From the NCBI RefSeq assembly GCF_000801105.2, contig NC_079512.1, positions 558,263 through 622,262 of the forward strand: DNA of 64,000 bases. The letters run 5' to 3'. Position 1 is the stretch's first letter; each line of letters opens with the position of its first letter. Positions 34,672-48,200 of the stretch are shown in pieces. A program made the translations under genes and the position numbers. The stretch is from Raphanus sativus. Its lineage: Eukaryota > Streptophyta > Magnoliopsida > Brassicales > Brassicaceae. Under the pieces are notes generated by a model. The model searched no databases, was not told the origin of the DNA, and saw nothing but the letters and a program-made list of their open reading frames with translations.

Positions 34672-35254
34672 TATGTAGGCAAATCAAATCTCTTGATTCT
34701 TTCCAACATATTTATCTTCACCATTCACTTTGATAGTCATTTTCTTTATTTGCTATTTCTCTTTTCCATAATAACTTCTTGGCGAGATGTCAAGACTTAA
34801 GAGAGTTGGCCCATTCTCCAGCAACAAGTGGAAGCAGAACATGTTATGAACCAAAGGAGTGATTTCAATTGAAATTTGAGCTAGCTTTTTCCTGGGCTTT
34901 CACTTAGCGGCCCATATATGAGTTCATTCACACGTATACATCATTGGTGATATGCTTTTTTCTTTTGTCACACATTGGTGATATGTTTACGTATGGACTT
35001 ACATAAGCAAATATGTACATATGCTTGAATTATTGGTCAGACAACATACATACAAATCCAATCAGTGTGATTTAAGATCACAATCTTTCGAGTCCTCAAC
35101 CACACATTTTGTGCAAGGTTTGAATATTTATTGATAAACAAACAATATACATTATGCAACCAGCTTCGAGATTTCGAGTCTCATTGTCATAATAATTCTC
35201 ACAACCTGTGAGAGAGAGAGAGAGAGAGAGAGAAGTCACCTGAAGTGTGCAACA
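34672..35254. other. Upstream region of the OCT gene
   Basis: Contains a short poly(A) insertion (34942-34985) and a (GA)n tract (35209-35232) just before the start codon, similar to the arrangement in front of APL. No TATA box is obvious. Confidence 0.5.
34942..34985 (-). mobile_element. Ultra-short poly(A) insertion (minus strand) with 13-bp target duplication
   Basis: cattggtgatatg occurs at 34942-34954 and 34973-34985, bracketing 18 bases that on the minus strand read tgtgacaaaagaaaaaag. Confidence 0.65.
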
Positions 35255-36775
35255 ATGGCGGATCCATCAGCACCACTATTAACCCATATCGAAGACGAAG
35301 GTACTTCTCCATCTTCGAGTTTCGACAAGATCTTCGAACAGAGCTTGTCTGGTTTCAGCTTCCCACAATTCTTACAGATCATTATCGTCGGTCTTGCCTT
35401 ATCCTTCGACTCGCAACAGATATTCATCACGGTCTTCACAGATGCATACCAGACGTGGCACTGCCTCGACCACACGATCTGCAATCCCTCGACCACGGAC
35501 ATCTGCGAACTTCCTCGGTCAGCCTGGGAATGGGACGGTGGATTCAAGGGTAAATCCGCCATTTCAGAGTTCGAACTCGAGTGCTCGAGCTCCTTCCTGA
35601 GAGGTCTACCTACGTCTTCTTTCTACATGGGTTCTATCGTTGGTGGCGTGTTCATGGCTTTGATACCAGACAGTTTCTTGGGACGCAAGAAACTTCTTTT
35701 CCTCTCCACTCTTGCAATGTCACTCACTGGAATCTCAATCTTCTTCTCCACTAGCATATGGACTTACGCTTTCTTGAAATTCATTATCGGATTCGCGCGT
35801 TCACAGACCGGGACTTACGCAATCAATCTGATAAGCGAACGAGTTTCCACCAAATGGAGACCTAGAGCTACTATGATACCTTTTACCCTGTTTGTGCTAG
35901 GGTTCATGTCTCTGTCTGGAATAGCCTACCTTGTTAGACACGCTTCTTGGAGAGTTCTTTATCTATGCACATCCGTTCCAGCAACTATCCACAGTGTTTT
36001 CATCTACTTCTTTGCCTTAGAGTCTCCTCGTTGGCTTCATGTGCAAGGCAAGAACGAAGAAGCCATTGAAGTGCTCAAAAGACTTTCACCTACAAACAGA
36101 GGTTACTTGGAATCAGTATCTTCTAGGTTACATTCAAAAGAACAACCACCAAGCAGCTCCATCAAAGACTTGTTCATCAGAAAATGGGCTTTTCGAAGAA
36201 TCGTGGTCGTGATGATCATAATGTTTGGGTTAGGAATGATGTATTATGGAGTTCCCTTAGCGGTTAGAGACATAAAAGTGAACATCTATCTAAGCGAAGC
36301 ACTTAACGCATTGGTGGAGTTACCTACCTTTGTTATCACACCAATATTGCTAGAGAAATTCAACAGAAGAAGCTCTGTTCTTGTGAACTGCTTACTCGGA
36401 GGAGCATTAGGTGTGCTCTGTTTCGCCATGACCTCTTTTGGTAGAACAAACATTGCTTTTGCACTAGAACTAGGTTCTTTCTTCTGCGCGAGGATCGGGT
36501 TTAACTTGATGGCAGTTTATATGATTGAGATGTTCCCTACATGCGTGAGGAACTTCGCGACAACGATGCTTAGACAATCCCTTGTACTTGGAGGTGCTAG
36601 TTGTCCTATCATTGCTTCTGTTGGAAGAAATGTGCCCTCCATCTCCTTTGCGGTTTTCGGGGTTGTAGTGTCGGGTCTCGGGTTATTCACTTTGCTTCTT
36701 CCTGAGACTAAAGGGTCAAGTCTTTGTGATACAATGGATGCACAAGAGCAGAGTGACCAAGCTTTGAAAGACTAG
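35255..36775 (+). CDS. OCT5: Organic cation/carnitine transporter (OCT family, MFS)
   Basis: A single-exon ORF of 506 residues. It is a major facilitator with about 12 membrane segments: the first at about 38-60, then a large Cys-rich extracellular loop (CHCLDHTICNPSTTDICEL region, about 65-112), typical of SLC22-like transporters. The cytoplasmic MFS motif is DSFLGRKK (139-146); ESPRW (256-260) follows TM6; MFPTCVRNFATT and a final PETKG are also present. Arabidopsis OCTs move organic cations such as carnitine or polyamines at the plasma membrane or tonoplast. No lesion is visible. OCT5 is chosen because the gene lies next to a CHX2-like gene as AT1G79410 does. OCT2, OCT3 and OCT6 are close relatives, so the family is firm and the paralogue less so. 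Confidence 0.88.
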   Translation: MADPSAPLLTHIEDEGTSPSSSFDKIFEQSLSGFSFPQFLQIIIVGLALSFDSQQIFITVFTDAYQTWHCLDHTICNPSTTDICELPRSAWEWDGGFKGKSAISEFELECSSSFLRGLPTSSFYMGSIVGGVFMALIPDSFLGRKKLLFLSTLAMSLTGISIFFSTSIWTYAFLKFIIGFARSQTGTYAINLISERVSTKWRPRATMIPFTLFVLGFMSLSGIAYLVRHASWRVLYLCTSVPATIHSVFIYFFALESPRWLHVQGKNEEAIEVLKRLSPTNRGYLESVSSRLHSKEQPPSSSIKDLFIRKWAFRRIVVVMIIMFGLGMMYYGVPLAVRDIKVNIYLSEALNALVELPTFVITPILLEKFNRRSSVLVNCLLGGALGVLCFAMTSFGRTNIAFALELGSFFCARIGFNLMAVYMIEMFPTCVRNFATTMLRQSLVLGGASCPIIASVGRNVPSISFAVFGVVVSGLGLFTLLLPETKGSSLCDTMDAQEQSDQALKD

Positions 36776-36984
36776 CCTTAGTTGCTGAACATTAAGCTTC
36801 ATCAATTTTTTTTTTTCTTTAGTGAATGATATTGTAACCGGTCCGAACCGTTTGATGTTCAGCGTGTTTCATATTTGAGTGTAATATCTTTATAAACCTA
36901 CCGAGAATTCTGCCTGAAACCAATGTTCAAGAAATTCGCTAGTCGATGGTTAGACGTCTTATAGAGAATTATTTGTGTTCAGTT

Positions 36985-39195
36985 TGAAAACATCGTTATT
37001 GTCTTGTGTTGTCGCATTCCCAACAGGACTCTCTGTCTGAGAACCCTCGGGAACGAACTGTATGATCGTGAGATGAATCAAAGTGTTGTTTGTTAGCCAG
37101 CCATCTGCACAGAGCTAAAGCCTCACGATCATCCGGACCACCAAAGAACAGTGCAGCAACATGTTGTACGGAATCAAACCCGTGAGGCTGTTGAAACCCG
37201 GTTATGTTCCGGTCCACGAAAATACCAACCGAACACGGAGCGTGTCTTAAAACGTTCCGGTTCATCTGTCTGAAAACCTCCCCATCGTTTGTAGTCTTCC
37301 CATCGATCCTCTGGTGTTTATGAAACAGAAGAAACACAATCGAAACGCGTAGATCTTCTGTCGCGTTACAGATCTCTAGGTGCATGTTAAGCATCTTGGT
37401 CACGAGCTTCACCTGTTGGATCAAGAGTTTACTATCTTTAGCAAACGAATCAATCAATCGTTGATCTCTAAACTATCATTGGTCCCGAACTCATCATCTC
37501 CGTGCACGTCATCACCGTGCTCATGATACAAGAGTTCTGATGATTTTCGTTTCTTCGGGAGCGGTACGAGGTGCATAAGCAGAGCCGCGAAGGGCTTAGA
37601 GGCTCCGCGAGAACCGCTCAAGGCCGAGGTAAGAGAGATTGTGCCACGAGCGTGGCGGGCTCCGTAGACGCAAGATAAGACGCGTAGCTCCTTGTGAGTG
37701 TCGTGAGATTCAAGAGAAGTTTTCTGGTGAGCGAAGTGTTTCTCTCTTGCTTTAAGCAACAGAGACGCAAGGACACCGCTTGCTAGGGTCATGACCACCA
37801 AAGATGCCAGCATCATATCATGAATTACCATTTCTACATAAACAGATTCAAACAAATAATGTGAAAAAAACAAGTTGTATTATAAGATTAATGGTTAAAG
37901 AAACATTATCTCATTTCAAAAGGATGCATATATTAGTAAGAGCATTTAATATCAAAAATTAAAAAGATTTGAAATAATATGCTTAGAGATATGAACTATC
38001 CATTTACAGTTAACTGATTTTAAGTTGGTGACCATCTACCGAAAATTTTATTTCTATCATAAATGTTCTTAATCGCTATTGTTATTTTGGCGTGGATAAT
38101 GTAAAACAACATACTCTAAAATCAAAATTGATGCGAAGGGTGATAGAATATGACGAGAGTTATGAAAAGTAGCGGTAATCAATCAAGACTATGTTAAGAA
38201 AATACCTTTTTGGAGTAGTTTGCGTCGAGAAGAAGAAGACCCACATGACCTTTAACAGAGAGAATGGTTGGTAAAAAGAGCCAATATTTCTTGGGGATCT
38301 TCAGGTACATATATACAAGCGCATATCACGCCAATAAGTTTCCCAGCTAAGGCCAGAATCACTATAATAACGAGACCGATGTAATAACGTTTGGTTAACG
38401 CAGTGGTGCTGAATCTGAATCCCATGTAACCAAAGTAAACCGGAAGGACAAACTCGTGGATAGGGTAACTAAGCCGCTGAACCAACGTTCTATGAGTCTT
38501 TCCTTGTCGTGGAACCATTATACCAATGGTGAAAACCGAGACTGAGGAGTTAACATCGTAGGATTCGATTGTTATGGCTATGATGAGAAGGAAGATGATG
38601 AAAACTAGAGTCTCAGCCTTTGATAAGTACTTCTCTTTAGGGTTCCTCTTTGGGAGCCATGCAGCTAGAAACTTGTTGAGCAAGATTAGGGCTCCGGTGG
38701 CAAAAATAAACAGGAAGATATTACCTACCATAGATTTAGAGATGGAGGCTATGACTAAAGTGTAGATCATGACGTCTGATAATTCTATGAACAACGCACA
38801 GGAGAGTGTAAGCCGTCCAATCTCAGATGTGTTGAATTTCCAGTCAGCAATTGAACGGAGGGCAACAGGAGATGACGTGTTTGACAAGGTAACGAAAAGA
38901 GTCATGAAAAACGTTAAGTAATCCTCTTTGATGTGGAGCAAAGGGGTGAGTATGTAGACCAAGGCGAGGCTGAGGAGACCACAAGCCGCAAAGGAACTCA
39001 AGGTTATTACAGAGACTTTCTTGAAGTTTCTTCTCATGAATTGTATATCGAACTCAAGATCGATCAAGAACATGAAAGATGTTCGTAAAACGAATGAGAA
39101 GAAAGAGTAATAATCAGCTGCATCTTTCTGGAGGAAGAACTCTTTAACTTTAGGGATTCTTGAGAGCAGAACAGGACTCAACACAATACCAGCCT
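36985..39195 (-). pseudogene. CHX2: CHX2-like cation/H+ exchanger, truncated and frameshifted
   Basis: Exon 2 begins after an acceptor (TTTTTCAG) at about 39195 with AGIVLSPVLLSRIPK and encodes most Na+/H+-exchanger membrane segments. It includes SNTSSPVALRSIADW and runs to about 38206. Exon 3 (37833 downward) encodes the cytosolic domain (VIHDMMLASLVVMTLASGVL, FFGGPDDREALALCRW). Lesions: a 4-base (atat) gain near 38312 leads to a stop at 38252-38254; loss of about one base gives TGA at 37454-37456; a 4-base gain sits near 37090. The family N-terminal exon is not found, because a satellite array starts about 60 bp upstream. The 3' end also stops early, near 36985. Arabidopsis CHX2 (AT1G79400) neighbours OCT5 and SSADH, so this is a dead syntenic copy, convergent with OCT5. 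Confidence 0.88.
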
Positions 39196-39249
39196 GAAAA
39201 ATAATAATCACATTAGTCCAAAGCATTTGCAAGCCCCAAAGCATTTGCT

Positions 39250-42200
39250 AGCCCTATATATGAAAGATAGTTTAGAATACATTAATTCAAATGTAGAATG
39301 TGGTTAAAATTTTAAACAAAAGTGAAGAGTATAAACTTCAGTATATATAGAATTTACCGAAAATTCATTATTTTAAAAGAGGTTAACCCACGAGTTTTGA
39401 AAAAAAATTCAAAAATATGAAAATATGGTTTTAGTGTTAGTTTCATCGAACACTAACATAAGATGACGGTCAAGGAGTTTAGAACCTCCGTTGTCTACAT
39501 TTCTCTAGATAATAAAGATTTTATAATGACAATTCCACTATTTTAGGCAATATATAAACTTTTACCAAACTAAATATTAAAAAATTAGAATGATTCCTAT
39601 ATACCATAAAAGATAGTTTAGAAATATATTAATTTAAATGTCGAATGTGGTTTGAATTTTTTAACCAAAAATGAAGAGTATAAACTTAAGTATATACCCA
39701 CGGATTTTGAAAAAACTTCAAAAATATGAAAATCTGGTTTTAGTGTATAGTTTCATCGAACACTGACATAAGATGATGGTCAAAGAGGTTTATAATCTTT
39801 GTTGTCTCTGTTTCTCTATATAATGAAGATTTTATAATGCTAATTCCATTGATCTAGGCAGTATACGAAATTTTACTAAACTAAAAATTAAAAAATTAGA
39901 TTCCTATATACCATGAAAGATAGTTTAGAATAAATTAATTCAGATGAGTATAAACTTCAGTATATAGAGCACTTACCGAAAACTCAATATTTTAGAAGAG
40001 ACACTCACGGATTTTGAAAAAAGAATTCAAAAATATGAAAATATGGTTTTTGTGTATAGTTTCTTAGAGCACTGGCATAAGATGATGGCCAAAGAAATTT
40101 AGAACCTTTGTTGTCTCCGTTTATCTAGATAATAAAGATTTTATAATGGTAATTCCACTATTCTAGGCAGTATATGAAATTTTACCAAACTAAATATTAA
40201 AAAATTAGAATGATTCTTATATACCATGAAAGATAGTTTAGAATACATTAATTCAAATGTAAAATGTTTTTTGAAATTTTAAACTAAAGTGAAGAGTATA
40301 AACTTAAGTATATAGAGCATTTACCGAAAACTCATTATTTTTGAAGGGGTTAACCCACATATTTTGAAAAAAATCAAAAATATGAAAATCTGGTTTTAGT
40401 GTATAGTTTCTTAGAGAACTGACATAAGATGATGGTCAAAGAGGTTTAGAACCTTTGTAGTGTCCGTTTCTCTAGATATGAAGATTTTACAATGCTAATT
40501 CCATTGATCTAGGCAGTATGCAAAATTTTACTAAACTAAATATTAAAAAATTAGAATGATTCCTATACACCATGAAAGATAGTTTAGAATACATTAATTC
40601 AAATGTAGAATGTGGTTTGAAATTATTAAAACCAAAGTGAAGAGTATAAACTTCGGTATATAGATCATTTACCGAAAACTCATTATTTAGAAGGGTTAGC
40701 CCATGGATTTTGGAAAAAAATCAAAAATATGAAAATTTGGTTTTAGTGCATAGTTTCATCGAGCACTAACATATGATGATGGTCAAAGAGTTTAGAACCT
40801 TTGTTGTCTCCCTTTCTCTAGATAATGAAGATTTTATAATGCTAATTCCACTAAATTAGACAGTATATGAAATTTTAGTAAATTAAATATTAAAAAATTA
40901 GAATGATTCCTATATACCATGAAAGATAGTTTAGAATACATTAATTAAAATATAGAATGTGGTTTGATATTTTTAAACAAAAGTGAAGAGTATAAACTTC
41001 AATATATAGAGGATTTACCAAAAACTTATTATTTTAAAATGGGTTAACCCACGGATTTAGAAAAAAAAATTCAAAAATATGAAAATAGGGTTTTAGTGCA
41101 TAGTTTCATCGAGAACTAACATAAGATGTTGGTCAAAGAGTTTAGAATCTCTGGTTTTAGTGTATATTTTCTTAGAGCACTGACATAAGTTGATGGTCAA
41201 AGAGTTTAGAACCATTGTTGTCTCCGTTTCTCGAGATAATAAAGATTTTATAATGGCAATTCTACTATTCTAGGCAGTATATTAAATTTTACAAAACTAA
41301 ATATTAAAAAAACTTAGAATGATTCCTATATACCATTAAATATAGTTTAGAATACATTATTTCAAATATCGAGTGTGGTTTGAAATTTTTAAAGAAAAGT
41401 GAAGAGTATAAACTTCTATATATAGATCATTTACCGAAAACTCATTATTTTTGAAAATGTTAACCCACAGAGTTTGAAAAATTTCAAAATATGAAAATCT
41501 AGTTTTAGTGTATAGTTTCATTGAGCACTGACATAAGATGATGGTCAAAGAGTTTAGAACCTTTGTAGTCTCCATTTCTCTAGATAATGAAAAATTTATA
41601 ATGTTAATTCCATTGATCTATGCAGTATACGAAGTTTTACTAAACTAAATATTAAAAAATTAGCATGATTCCTATATACCATGAAAGATAGTTTAGAATA
41701 AATTAATTCAAATGTAGAATATGATTTGAAATTTTTAATCAAAAGGGAAGAGTATAAACTTCAGTATATAGAGCATTTACCGAAAACTCAATATTTTTGA
41801 AGGGGTTAACCCACAGATTTTTAAAAAAATTCAAAAATATGAAAATCTGGTTTTAGTGTAGAGATTCTTAGAGCACCAACATAAGTTGATGGTCAAAGAG
41901 GTTTATAACCTCTGTTGTCTCCATTTCTCTAGATAATAAAGATTTTATAATGCAATTCTATTATTTTATGCAGTATATGAAATTTTACCAACTAAATATT
42001 AAAAAAATTAGAATGATTCCTATATACCATGAAAAATACTTTAGAATATATTATTCAAATCTCGAATGTGGTTTGAAAATTTTAAACAAAAGTAAAGAGT
42101 ATAAACTTCAGCATATAGAGCATTTAACGAAAACTCATTATTTTATAGGGGTTAACCCACAGATTTTGAAAAAAAATCAAAAATATGAAAATCTGGTATA

Positions 42201-45200
42201 AGTGTATAGTTTTTTAGAGAACTGACATAAGATGATGGTCAAGGAAGTTTAGAATCCCTGCTGTCTCCGTTACTCTAGATAATAAATATTTTATATTGTT
42301 AATTCCATTAATCTATGCAGTATAGGAAATTTTAGTAAACGAAATATTAAAAAAATTAGAATGATTCCTATATACCATGAAAGATAGTTTAGAATACATT
42401 AATTCAAATGTAGAATGTGGTTTGAAAATTTTAAAACAAAAGTGAAGAGTATAAACTTCAGTATATTGAGGATCTACCAAAAGCTCATTATTTTAAAAAG
42501 GGTTAACCCACGGATTTTTTTAAAAAATTTAAAATATGAAAATCTGGTTTAAGTGTATAGTTTCTTATAGAATTGACATAAGATGATGGTCAAAGAGGTT
42601 TAGAACATTTGTTTTCTCCGTTTCCCTAGACAATAAAGATTTTATAATACAATTCCAAAATTTTAGGCAGTATATGAAATTTTACCAAACTAAATATTAA
42701 AAAATTAAAATGATTCTTATATACCATTAAAGATAATTTAGAATACATTAATTCAAATGTAGAATGTAGTTTCAAATTTTTAAAGAAAGTGAAGAGTATA
42801 AACTTCAGTATATAGATCATTTACCGAAAACTCATTATTTTAGAAGAGTTAACCCACGGATTTTGGAAAAAAATCAAAAATATGAAAATCTGGTTTTATA
42901 TATAGTTTCATCGATCACTAACATAAGATGATGGTCAAAGAGGTTTAGAACCTTTGTTGTCTCCGTTTCTCTAGATAATAAAGATTTTATAATGCTTATT
43001 CCACTAATATAGACAATATTTGAAATTATAGTAAACTAAATATTACAAAATTAGAATGATTCCTATATACCATGAAAGATAGTTTAGAATATATTAATTC
43101 AAATGTGGAACTTGGTTTAGAATTTTTAAATTAAAGTGAATAGCATAAACTTCAGTATATAGAGCATTTACCGAAAACTCAATATTTTTGAAGGGATTAA
43201 CCCACGAATTTTGAAAAAAAATAAAAGTATGAAAATCTGGTTTTAGTGTATAGTTTCATCGAGCACTGATATAAAATGATGGTCAAAGAGTTTAGAACCT
43301 TTGTAGTCACCGTTTATCTAGATAATGAAGATTTTACAATGCTAATTCCAATGATCTAGGCAGTATACAAAATTTTACTAAACTAAATATTAAAAAATTA
43401 GAATGATTCCTATATACCATGAAAGTTAGTTTAGAATACATTAATTCAAATGTAGAATGTGATTTGGAATTTTTAAAACAAAAGTGAAGAGTATAAATTT
43501 CATTATATAGAGCATTTACCGAAAACTCAATATTTTTGAAGTGGGTAACCCAAAGATTTTGAAAAAAAAGTTCAAAATATGAAAATCTGGTTTTAGTGTA
43601 TAGTTTCATCTAGCACTAACATAAGATGATGGTCAAAGAGTTTAACATCTTTGTATTCTCCGTTTCTCTTGATAATGAAGATTTTATAATGTTAATTCCA
43701 TTGATCTAGACAGTATACAAAATTTTACTTAACTAAATATTAAAAAAATTAGAATGATTCCTATAAACCACGAAAGATAGTTTTTTAATACACTAGTTTA
43801 AATTTAGAATTTGGTTTGAAATTTTTAAACAAAAATGAATAGTATAGACTTGAGTATATTAGAGGATTTAGCGAAAACTCATTATTTTAAAAGAGGTTAA
43901 CCAACGGATTTTGAAAAAAAAAAATAAAAAAATATGGTTTTAGTGTATAGTTTCATCGAACACTAACATAAGATGATGGTCACAGAGTTTAGAACCTCTG
44001 TTGTTTGCGTTTCTCTAGATAATAAAGATTTTGTAATGGCAATTTCACTATTTTAAGGAGTGTATGAAATTTTACGAAACTAAATAATAAAAATTAGAAT
44101 GATATTTATATACCATGAAAGATAGTTTATAATAAATTAATTCAAATATAGAATTTGGTTTGAAACTTTTAAACAAAATTGAAGAGTATAAACTTCAGTA
44201 TATAAACCGTTTAACGAAAACTCATTATTTTAGAAGGGGTTAACCCACGGATTTTGAAAAAAAATCAAAAATATGAAAATCTAATTTTAGTGTATAGTTT
44301 CATCGAGAACTAACATAAGATGATGGTCAAAGTGTTTAGAACCTCTGCTGTCTTCGTTTCTCTAGATAATAAAAAAATTATAATGCTAATTCCACTAATC
44401 TAGGTAATATATGAAATTTTAGTAAACTAAATATTAAAAAATTAGAACGATTCCTATATACCGTGAAAGATAGTTTAGAATACATTAATTTAAATGTAGA
44501 ATGTGGTTTGAAATTTTTAAACAAAAGTGAAGAGTATAACCTTCACTATATAGAGGATTTACCGAAAACTCATTATTTTAGAAAAAGAAATTCAAAAATA
44601 TGAAAATCTGGTTTTATATATAGTTTCATCGAGAACTAACAAAAGATGGTCAAAGAGTTTACAACCTCTGTTGTCTCCGTTTCTCTAGATAATGAAGATT
44701 TTATAATGCTAATTCCATTAATATATAGACAGTATATGAAATTTTAGTAAACTAAATATTAGAAAATTAGAATGATTCCTATATACCATGAAAGATAGTT
44801 TAGAATACATTAATTTAAATGTAGAATGTGGTTTGAAAATTTTAAACAAAAGTGAAGAGTATAACTTCAGTATGTAGAGGTTTACCGAAAACTCATTATT
44901 TTAAAAAGGGTTAACCCACAGATTTTGAAAAAAAATTAAAAAATATGAAAATAGGGTTTTAGTGTATAGTTTCATCGAGCACTAACATAAGATAATGGTC
45001 AGAGAGTTTATAACCTTTGCAGTCTCTGTTTTTCAAGATAATGAAGATTTATAATGTTAATTCTATTGATCTAGGCAGTAAATGAAATTTTAGTAAACTA
45101 AATATTAAAAAATTAGAATGATTCCTATATACCATGAAAAATAGTTTAGAATACATTAATTCAAATATAGAATGTGATTTGAAATTTTTAAATTAAAGAG

Positions 45201-48200
45201 AAGAGAATAAACTTCAGTATATAGAGCATTTACCGAAAACTCAATATTTTTGAAGTGGTTAACCCACGGATTTTGAAAAAAAAATTCAAAAATATGAAAA
45301 TCTTTTTTTAGTTTATAGTTTCATCGAGCACAGACATAATATGATGTTTAAAGAGTTTAGAACTTTTGTAGTCTCCGTTTCTCCAGATAATGAAGATTTT
45401 ATAATGTAAATTTAGAATTTGGTTTGAAATTTTTAAACAAAAGTGAAGAGTATAAACTTCAGTATATTAGAGGATTTAGCGAAAACTCGTTATTTTAAAA
45501 AGGGTTAACCAACGGATTTTGAAAAAAATACAAAAATCTGGTTTTAGTGTATAGTTTCATCTAGCACTAACATAAGATGATGGTAAAAGAGTTTAGAACC
45601 TCTGTTGTCTGCGTTTCTCTAGATAATAAAGATTTTTATAATGGCAATTCCACTATTTTAGGCAGTATATGATATTTTACCAAACTAAATAATAAAAATT
45701 AGAATGATTCTTAGATACCATGAAAGATAGTTTGTAATATATTAATTCAAATGTAGAATGTGGTTTGAAACTTTTAAACAAAAATGAAGAGTATAAATTT
45801 CAGTATATAGAGCGTTTAACGAAAAGTCATTATTTTAGAAGGGGCTAACCCACATATTTTGAAAAAAACCAAAAATATGAAAATCTGATTTAGTGTATAG
45901 TTTCATCGAGCACTAACATAATATGATGGTCTAAGTGTTTAGAACCTCTGTTATCTTTGTTTCTTTAGATAATGAAGATTTTATCATGCTAATTTCACTA
46001 ATTTAGGCAATATATGAAATTTTAGTAAATTAAATATTAAAAAATTAAACTGATTCCTATATACCGTGAAAGATAGTTTAGAAAAAATTAATTTAAATGT
46101 AGAATGTGGTTTAAAATTTTTAAACAAAAGTGAAGAGTATAAACTTCAGTATATAGAGGATTTACCGAAAACACATTATTTTTGAAAATGAAATTCAAAA
46201 ATATGAAAATATGGTTTCAGTATATAGTTTCATCGAGAACCAACATAAAATGATTGTCAAAGAGTTTAGAACCTATGCTGTCTCCATTTCTCTAGATAAT
46301 CAAGATTTTATAATGCTAATTCCACTAATCTAGGTAGTATATGAAATTTTAGTAAACTAAATATTAAAAAATTAGAATGATTCTTATATACCATGAAAGA
46401 TAGTTTAGAATACATTAAATTCAAATATGGAATGTGGTTAGAAATTTTTAAATTAAAGTGAATAGCATAAACTTTAGTATATAGAGCATTTACCGAAAAC
46501 TCAATATTTTTGAAGGGGTTAACCTACGAATTTTGAAAAAAAAATCAAAAATATGAAAATCTCGTTTTAGTGTATAGTTTCATCGATCACTGATATAAGA
46601 TGATGGTCAAAGAGTTTAGAACCTTTGTTGTCTCCGTTTCTCTAGATAATGAAGATTTTACAATGCTAATTCCACTAATCTATGCAGTATATGAAATTTT
46701 ACTAAACTAAATATTAAAAAATTAGAATGATTCCTATACCCCATGAAAGATAGTTTAGATTACATTAATTCAAATGTAGAATGTGGTTTGAAATTATTAA
46801 ACAAAAGTGGAGAGTATAAACTTCAGTATATAAAGGATTTACAGAAAACTCATTATTTTAAAAGGGGTTAACCCACGGATTTTGAAAAAAAAAAATGAAA
46901 ATGTGGTTTTAGTGTATAGTTTCTTAGAGAACTGACATAAGATGATTGTCAAAGAGCTGTAGAACATTTGTTGTCTCCATTTCTCTAGATAATAAAGATT
47001 TTATAATCACAATTCCACTATTCTAGATTTACCGAAAACCCATTTTTTAAAAAGGGGCTAACCCATAGATTTTGAAAAAAAATTCAAAAATATTGTTTTA
47101 CTGTATAGTTTCATCAACCACTAACATAAGATGATGGTCAAAGAGTTTAGAACCTCTGTTGTCTCTGTTTCTCTAGATGATAAAGATTTTGTAATGGCAA
47201 TTCCAATATTCAAGCAATATATGAAATTTACCAAACTAAATATTAAAAATTAGAATGATTCCTATATACCATGAAAGATAGTTTATAATACATTAATTCA
47301 AATGTCGAATGTGGTTTGAAATTTTTAAAACAAAAGTAAAGAATATATACTTCTGTTTATAAGCATTTACCGAAAATTCAAAATTTTAGAAGCAGTTAAC
47401 CCACGGATTTTGGAAAATTTTCAAAAATGTGAAAATCTGGTTTTATATATAGTTTCATCGAGCACTAACATAAGATGATGGTCAAAGAGTTTAGAACCTC
47501 TGTTGTCTCCGTTTCTCTAGATAATGAAGATTTTATAAAGCTATTTCCACTAATCTATGGAGTATATGAAATTTTAGTAAACTAATTATTAAAAAATTAG
47601 ATTGATTTCTATATACCATGAAAGATAGTTTAGAATAAATTAATTCAAATGTAGAATGTGGTTTGAAATTTTTAAATAAAAGTAAAGAGTATAACTTCAG
47701 TATATAGAGGATTTATCAAAAACTCATTTTAAAAGGGGTTAACCCACAGATTTTGAAAAAAAAATCAAAAATATGAAAATATGGTTTTAGTGTATATTTT
47801 CATCGAGCACTAACATAAGATGATGGTCAAAGAGTTTATAACCTTTGTAGTCTCCATTTTTTAAGATAATGAATATTTTATAATGTTAATTTTATTGATT
47901 TAGGCAGTATACAAAATTTTACTGAACTAAATATTAAAAAATTAGAATGATTCATATATAACATGAAATATAGTTTAGAATACGTCAATTCAAATGTAGA
48001 ATGTGGTTTTAAATTTTTAAACAAAAGTGAAGAATATAAACTTCAGTATATTAGAGAATTTAGCGAAAACTCCTTATTTTAAAAGGGAATAACCAACGGA
48101 TTTTGAAAAAAATACAAAATATGGTTTTAGTGTATAGTTTCATCGAGCACTAACATAAGATGATGGTAAAGAGTTTAGAACATCTGTTGTCTGCGTTTCT

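Noticed and set aside
41357..43609. Recurrent short ORFs (for example MKLYTKTRFSYFE type) in the satellite array
   Set aside because: They recur only because the 347-bp unit recurs; start, length and frame change between copies and there is no domain.
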